Source: Rodentolepis nana (taxonomy: Eukaryota; Platyhelminthes; Cestoda; Cyclophyllidea; Hymenolepididae). Taken from it: a stretch of 13,780 bases of DNA. A program made the translations under genes and the position numbers. Location: positions 1 to 13,780 of the forward strand of contig UZAE01001342.1 in NCBI GenBank assembly GCA_900617975.1, given 5' to 3'. The notes under the pieces were generated by a model. That model was given only the letters and a program-made list of their open reading frames with translations, searched no databases and was not told where the DNA came from. Shown one piece after another: positions 9,130-13,780 of this stretch; the first letter of the stretch is position 1; every line of letters starts with the position of its first letter.

Positions 9130-9540
9130 TTATGCTAATAGGAGGTGGGTGCACTCCCAAACCCTAAAAGGCGACTCTATTCTGTCCACACACGGTCACT
9201 GCTTACGTGTATTTGTTTGTAAGTGAATTAAACCTAGAAACCATTAGACATCTCACTAGCCTTGGGTTTCTTGCTTTTATCGATCTAATCTCCAAATCCC
9301 ACTTACTCACCTCTAAGGGACCATATTTTCGTATGAACTTTAACCATGAATTTTAATGACAAAAATGCATGCATAATGGTGATATATATCCCTACGTGTG
9401 TAAAAAAGTTTAACTGGTGGTTTATTGTAAATTACATCTATTCGAGTTATTAGCCGACAGTAGTAATTGATCACAAGGGCTCATAATTACATTAATGATA
9501 TCTTTAGCCACATATTGACTATTTTTCTTATGGTTTCCTA
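9130..9540. other. Non-coding stretch between the CpG block and the candidate exon
   Basis: I see no coding frame. If the exon at 9544 is real, this is probably intron. Its last bases, TTTTTCTTATGGTTTCCTAAAG ending at 9543, are pyrimidine-rich and end in AG as a 3' splice site should. Confidence 0.4.
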
Positions 9541-9543
9541 AAG

Positions 9544-9745
9544 CACAAAACCCTACGGAGTAACAACAACCATCGCAGTAAAAGAGAACGAAGGAGAAGT
9601 GAATAAAAACGCATTTTCGGTGGAAACTCCGCAGGTGAGTACAAACGCTTCCACCAAATTGAATCCAAATTTCAAAAGGAAACGCGCCAATTTTAGGAGA
9701 AACTTAACTAGAAATCCTTTTGCATCTGTGAACTTTACCAACTAA
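9544..9745 (+). CDS. Candidate terminal coding exon, product unknown
   Basis: The frame with codons from 9545 is open to TAA 9743-9745 (66 codons). It has no ATG start, and a TAA at 9539-9541 blocks it upstream, so it would have to be an internal or last exon spliced at the AG of 9542-9543. It reads TKPYGVTTTIAVKENEGEV, later FSVETPQVSTNASTKLNP, and ends KRKRANFRRNLTR then NPFASVNFTN. The mix of acidic, Thr/Ser and basic segments looks like a disordered tail. A perfect splice donor CAG|GTGAGT lies inside it at 9632-9640, so the exon may instead end at 9634. AATAAA follows at 9781. I do not recognise the protein. A frame of this length is common by chance, so the case rests on composition plus the signals. 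A minus-strand frame at 9553-9741 is its shadow. Confidence 0.33.
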
Positions 9746-9780
9746 ATATGATTGGCCAAAATCAATTAAGATTACCGATC

Positions 9781-9786
9781 AATAAA
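9781..9786 (+). terminator. Poly(A) signal AATAAA
   Basis: This canonical hexamer lies 36 bases after the stop of the candidate exon and is followed by a GT-containing stretch (CTACGTGTTTG). The hexamer is common in A+T-rich DNA, so alone it proves little. Confidence 0.3.
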
Positions 9787-9789
9787 CTA

Positions 9790-10729
9790 CTACGTGTTTG
9801 ATTGCCACGAATTTCCTTAACTAGTACCGGGAAAAAATTACTATTACACGTGACATCAATGAATAAGAAATTAAAAATTATATTTATTTTGCCTAAATTA
9901 TTTGATTTTTTGATAGTTAATTAATAAATGATTTACTGGGAGAAAAATTTCCCTTACTAATAAGCAAAATATGCTGCGACAAGGGGTAGTATTGAAAAGC
10001 ATGGCTGAATTTAAATTTGATAAAAGAAATAGATTAGATTAGCGTTTTACTTGGAAGGGAGAAACATAGGTACACGTTAGAAAAAAATGCGTTTACTTGA
10101 ATGTTTTATCTAATTAATAGTGGGTAGGCCTTTTCCTCAGCACTGCACTTTAAATGGGTTTTGACATCAGAGAGGTGGGAGGGTGGAGGGCAACACTAAA
10201 TTGGTGCATGATAGTCGCAAAAGCCTGTTTGATCTGGAGTGTCTTGAGGCAACACACAGTTTTGCTTATATGGTGCGTGCGTATTCTCAGGTGTGATTCG
10301 CATAACATGTGGGAATTTTAAGGATTTTGATAGTTTATACCTGATTATGTCACCACATTTCATTTCACTCTGAAGTTTAGTTAGTGAAATCGTACGTAGG
10401 TTAGTGTCATAGGTGTCTATCCATGCTTATTCGTCATACGTAACCAAATTTGTCAATGTAAACAATCAAAATAGCAACAGCAGTAATAGCCAATGTCTCA
10501 ATTCACATAAATTATGACGAATATTCGTATCCTTCGTGGTCCTATTAGCCTAGCACTATATATGGTCCTAATGACATGTGGTAGGGGTAAATTATATGAC
10601 GTCAATTAACAATAAGTAACTCTTGGTAAACGAAACAAAAAATAACCCCTGCTTAAACACTGATTGTGAAGCGACAAGTATTAGGCGTGAGCATATATCA
10701 TTATACTGGCGCCTCCTGTAATTAATCAA
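9790..10729. other. Anonymous A+T-rich stretch, no gene seen
   Basis: I found no gene. It includes a purine-rich GGTGGGAGGGTGGAGGG tract near 10175, a block at 10202-10236 weakly similar to 4181-4218, and a second perfect TGACGTCA octamer at 10597-10604. Confidence 0.55.
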
Positions 10730-11100
10730 TGGGAACTGCGTGGTGAATTCTTAAGTTTTCGCACACGCAGTGGAGTATGGAGAAGGAGAGCACAGAGGTT
10801 AAAGCAGCTACCTAGGAAGGCAAGTAGGTAGGTATCTCGGGTCAGCAAAGTCGCACTCTTTCATTCTCTCACACTCACGGCACATAACAGGTGGATGACT
10901 CACAGCCCAAACTACTGACCCAGTGGTTTCTGCTATCTCTCAGAAGCATTGCCTGCTGCACACTTTGTGATGCCTATGTGACCCTATTCTCATTCTCGTT
11001 CACTTCTCTTTCCGTTTAGAAGGGGACGGGAGGGGGGTGATTCATCCACACAACGACCTACCCACCCACACGTTGGGTTCTACTTCTCCTTAAACAGGCA
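10730..11100. promoter_or_regulatory. G+C-richer block with strong 3' splice-site-like tract
   Basis: This block is richer in G+C than its flanks. It contains TGACTCA (AP-1 type) at 10896-10902, preceded by a CAGGTG E-box. A long pyrimidine tract from about 10984 ends in TTTAG at 11019, an excellent acceptor context on the plus strand. The frame after it stays open for about 43 codons without a clear donor or recognised protein. It could be a conserved regulatory block or a non-coding exon edge; I cannot decide. Confidence 0.25.
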
Positions 11101-11219
11101 CTCTTTTGTGTGCTACACAATTCAGAATTTGGGTATAAACACATGTTGAACTAGAAACTAACTTCAGTTTTTTCCATTGTTGCCTAATAATCTCAGCATC
11201 AATCGATCAAAGGAACATC

Positions 11220-11279
11220 AGTGCAGTGTGTGCGTTGACCCACACTCCCTTTACAAAGTAATCGATAGTCCACTGCACT
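11220..11279. repeat. Small inverted repeat AGTGCAGTG / CACTGCACT
   Basis: Perfect 9-bp arms lie at 11220-11228 and 11271-11279, with 42 bases between them. The pairing does not extend inward, so it does not resemble a microRNA precursor. Confidence 0.7.
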
Positions 11280-12570
11280 CCCAAGTTTGCCTCCCTTTTC
11301 AAGCGCTCGTGAAAAAGAAATCGATAAATCTATGTTAGGTACACGTGGTTGAATAAACTCATCTTATTTTATTTTGCATTCCCAAATTGGGTCTAGAAAG
11401 CTATAAATCGTAGAGAACTCATAGTATACATTTGCTCTTCAAGGTTAAGAAAACTTGAACAAATTAAATTGTACTGCAATATAACATTGTGATTTCATCT
11501 TAGAATTATTCTACTACGCGTGTTATTGCGATAAAAGAAGATTAATAGAGAGCAATAAACACTCGAACTTGACACCTAGGTATATTTTGAATTACTAATT
11601 GACTTTCAAATGGGGGGTTGAAATAACACATTCCTATAAATACGTTACTCACTAAATCAAAAGCACAACTGTAAGACAAATCGATTAAATTCACCAATAT
11701 TTTAGACCCCATTTTGGAATATATGTTTAAGGAACAAGTTTCGGGGAACACTTTAATGGCTTAACTTTACAGAATGGAACTTTCAACTTTGCGAAAAGGG
11801 ATTGATTAGTACTGATTTTATGAGTTATTAGTGAAATTAATCAGTTTAAAAGAAGGTATACACCTCACCTTCCTCAAATGGCCTACCAGTTAAAATGTGA
11901 AAAGTTGTTTACCTTAATTGATTATCCTTTTCCAAGATCTCCAAACCCTCTTGTCATAAACTGCCAAGTGGAGGCGTAAATTGTGTGCCCTTTTAAATTA
12001 CTAATAGGGTGAAGGGAATTTTTAAACTCCTAATCCTCTGGCATAACACTTATAAAATCTATATGCAGTAATTAATGCAAACTTTTCTTTAAAAGTTCTT
12101 GAGCAACTAGTTAACTTAGGAAATTTAACTTCTAAATCGCGCCAAATTCAACGTCATCCCATATTATGGGGACGAACTCTCTATTCTTCGAGATATTTTG
12201 GTCAAGTCCGTGTCCCCAAGCAAGCCATAAGGGTTGAGATTGTGATAGTTTAGATTATTAAGATCGGTCGAGCATGATTTGAAAGTTGCTCGTCGACCAA
12301 ACTTGGGGAAATCCTTAATTTTTAAGAATTTTCCCCCTGGAGTCTACACGGAACTACTGTCTTTTAGGTATTTTACAACTTGTGGTAATTAAAATGGCAC
12401 CCACTAATAGACGGCGTGGTGTAATTTATCGGTTTTCATTTTTTTTGCGTTGGTGGTATTCAAGTCCACGTTTAGCACACTCGTTTTCACAGAGTGACAA
12501 GAGTAGGAGATTTAAAATCAAACCCACCCACGACCTAAGGGAGACATAGTCTACTTACCCATTGAAACTG
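11280..12570. other. Anonymous A+T-rich stretch, no gene seen
   Basis: Stops are dense. A minus frame at 11542-11751 has no recognisable features. A weak inverted pair, ACTGATT and AATCAGT, lies near 11812-11850. I see no RNA gene or element. Confidence 0.55.
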
Positions 12571-12574
12571 CTAT

Positions 12575-12821
12575 ATGCATGTGTTTATGTTAGGCAGGAT
12601 TGTTTATCTGAACCTCTGCGCTCTCACTACCCAACTTTTCCTAGAACATGAATTTAAGACCGCTGCCACTGAAATCGAAATGGAGAGATTGTCACCTCCA
12701 CAGCCTAAACACATCAGTTATCCAAGCAGAAAACGGAGTTCCATTTTCGAGGCGACTTGGGTCAACAATAATCGACACTTGGAAACTAATTAAATCACAA
12801 CAGCGTCCTGACACCCGATGA
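12575..12821 (+). other. Two overlapping open frames on the same strand, unassigned
   Basis: One frame runs from ATG 12575 to a stop ending at 12793 (72 aa). A second, in another register, runs from ATG 12648 to TGA 12819-12821 (57 aa, beginning MNLRPLPLKSKWRDC). The first has a hydrophobic start and then a polar tail with ERLSPPQPKHISYPSRKRSS. An acceptor-like ACTTTTCCTAG lies just before 12645, so either frame could be a spliced exon. I recognise neither. Two frames open together point to low stop density from composition rather than to two genes. Confidence 0.18.
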
Positions 12822-12911
12822 AAAACTAGTCCACCGCTATCCACAACAACAAAATGGTGTTTGTCTAGACAAAGTAGTACCTAAGTGGAGTGACAAACAA
12901 TTGCTATTCCA

Positions 12912-12946
12912 CCCTCCAACCCCCGCCCCCCCCAATTCACCCACCC
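12912..12946 (-). other. Potential G-quadruplex (minus strand)
   Basis: On the minus strand the order is GGG, T, GGG, TGAATT, G8, C, G5, with a further GGG beyond (plus-strand C runs at 12944-12946, 12940-12942, 12926-12933, 12920-12924 and 12912-12914). This satisfies the usual four-tract rule with loops of 1, 6 and 1. No gene start is tied to it. Confidence 0.6.
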
Positions 12947-13000
12947 TCTGCCACCTCCTGCTTTTGCGCTTCCTTGGTCTTTCGGATTATTTTTTTACAG

Positions 13001-13780
13001 TGTTTCTCATTTGCCGTCTTGAATGCCTTTGATAAATAAACCGCGACTGTGAATTATCTAGACTTAAAATCCTCTTGTGAGGTTTTTAGACCTGATTTAC
13101 ACTGTCGCAAAATCAAAACCCTGTCCCACTTCGTTGGCTTTGGTTTTTTTTCAATTCTCCATTGGCATTTAAAGCGTTATGCAACAAGGCGATTTCTGGT
13201 CATTTAAACACACCGAATTGAATGTGTACTAGTGCCTGAAGTTTTGGAACGGAATTTATTTATACCAAATGGCAGGCGTCTTGATGGTTATCATTAGCCC
13301 TTTAGCTGACTTCAGGCTTCACAGAGGGGAAGGAACATCAAAGTGAAAAAAAATCGAGGGGGGGGGGGAAACAGAAGAGTGTTTCAAAGATGTAAGAGAC
13401 AAACACAAAGGTAGAACTAAGGTGAGGTGGGTACTGTGTAGTAGTCGAATATGACATAAAGTGAGGTGATGGAAGTTTGAAGGGAGAAGTCAACTGCCAG
13501 TCAATAGACTTTTTGCTGTATGAATATACGTTGCCCAGGGTGACCACATGAAGGTAGGTCTATCGCACACCCCATTTTGGAACGAAATAACCTCGACTCA
13601 AGGTGCTAACGCGTCAAGAAAGTGTTTAGCTTTTCCTTTAACCAAAGCAAGATTATATTTTATTCTTTTTAAGTAACCCATAACACTGCAACTAATAACA
13701 AAATCTGACAAGAACCGACCTCATGAAGTTCACGTCGAAAATTATATCTACGTTTAATTTACTTTGGCAGTGTAAAAATA
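13001..13780. other. Anonymous stretch with A8 and G11 runs, no gene seen
   Basis: No coding region is supported. An A run (13346-13353) is followed closely by an 11-base G run (13358-13368), probably unstable in length. A strong acceptor-like TTTTTTTACAG ends at 13000, but the frame after it closes within about a dozen codons. An AATAAA lies near 13034. The minus frame at 13338-13547 is low-complexity and crosses the G run. Confidence 0.5.

Noticed and set aside
9553..9741. 62-codon minus-strand frame
   Set aside because: Its F/L/V-rich reading is the mirror of the more protein-like plus-strand frame at 9544-9745.
10797..10835. Inverted CTACCT/AGGTAG pair considered as a microRNA hairpin
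   Set aside because: The stem is only about six bases and the flanks do not pair; no known microRNA seed arm was recognised.
13001..13039. Short terminal exon after the acceptor-like TTTTTTTACAG, ending just before AATAAA
   Set aside because: Only about a dozen codons, no recognisable peptide, and T runs followed by CAG are frequent in this A+T-rich DNA.
1..13780. tRNA, rRNA, CRISPR array or bacterial operon structure
   Set aside because: No cloverleaf with proper A and B boxes, no regular spaced repeats, and no packed reading frames were seen on either strand.

Overview
This window looks like mostly non-coding DNA from an animal nuclear genome, probably an invertebrate. It is A+T-rich throughout. 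It has no operon-like gene packing and no complete recognisable gene. It contains a decayed non-LTR (LINE-type) retrotransposon, microsatellite DNA, long homopolymer runs and scattered short open frames of the length expected by chance. The retrotransposon fragment has a Jockey-like reverse transcriptase. Its wording (LPQGAV, YADDLVLW, PKRNAQERTE) reminds me of elements in arachnid genomes. That is from memory and is weak evidence about the host; no closer taxonomic call is justified.

Layout. Positions 1-660 (minus strand) hold the broken reverse transcriptase, which runs off the left edge. Positions 790-1950 are anonymous. Positions 1956-2533 hold two open frames on the plus strand that I cannot assign, one with a faint echo of a LINE C-terminus. 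Positions 3966-4136 (minus) hold a short frame resembling the C-terminal cysteine region of a LINE ORF2. Positions 4422-4473 hold an incomplete hammerhead-ribozyme-like motif. Positions 4510-7270 are A+T-rich with nothing convincing. At 7299-7616 and 8697-8879 there are open frames with no recognised product. Positions 8820-9120 form a CpG-rich, roughly 50% G+C block with two NRF1-type sites and a CA microsatellite, the best promoter candidate here. Just downstream, 9544-9745 is an open frame with no ATG, preceded by a usable 3' splice site and followed by an AATAAA signal. I read it as a possible terminal exon. Positions 10730-11100 are another G+C-richer block ending in a strong pyrimidine-tract acceptor. 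Positions 12575-12821 contain two overlapping open frames, followed by a C-rich tract that could form a G-quadruplex on the minus strand.

How the parts may work together. If the CpG block, the 9544-9745 exon and the nearby splice and poly(A) signals are real, a plus-strand transcription unit could cross the middle of the window. This is inference only. The retrotransposon pieces are dead copies with stops and a frameshift. I see no convincing evidence of a previously undescribed system. The most testable leads are the candidate exon, the hammerhead-like motif and the weakly similar repeat blocks at 2690, 4040, 4185 and 10205.
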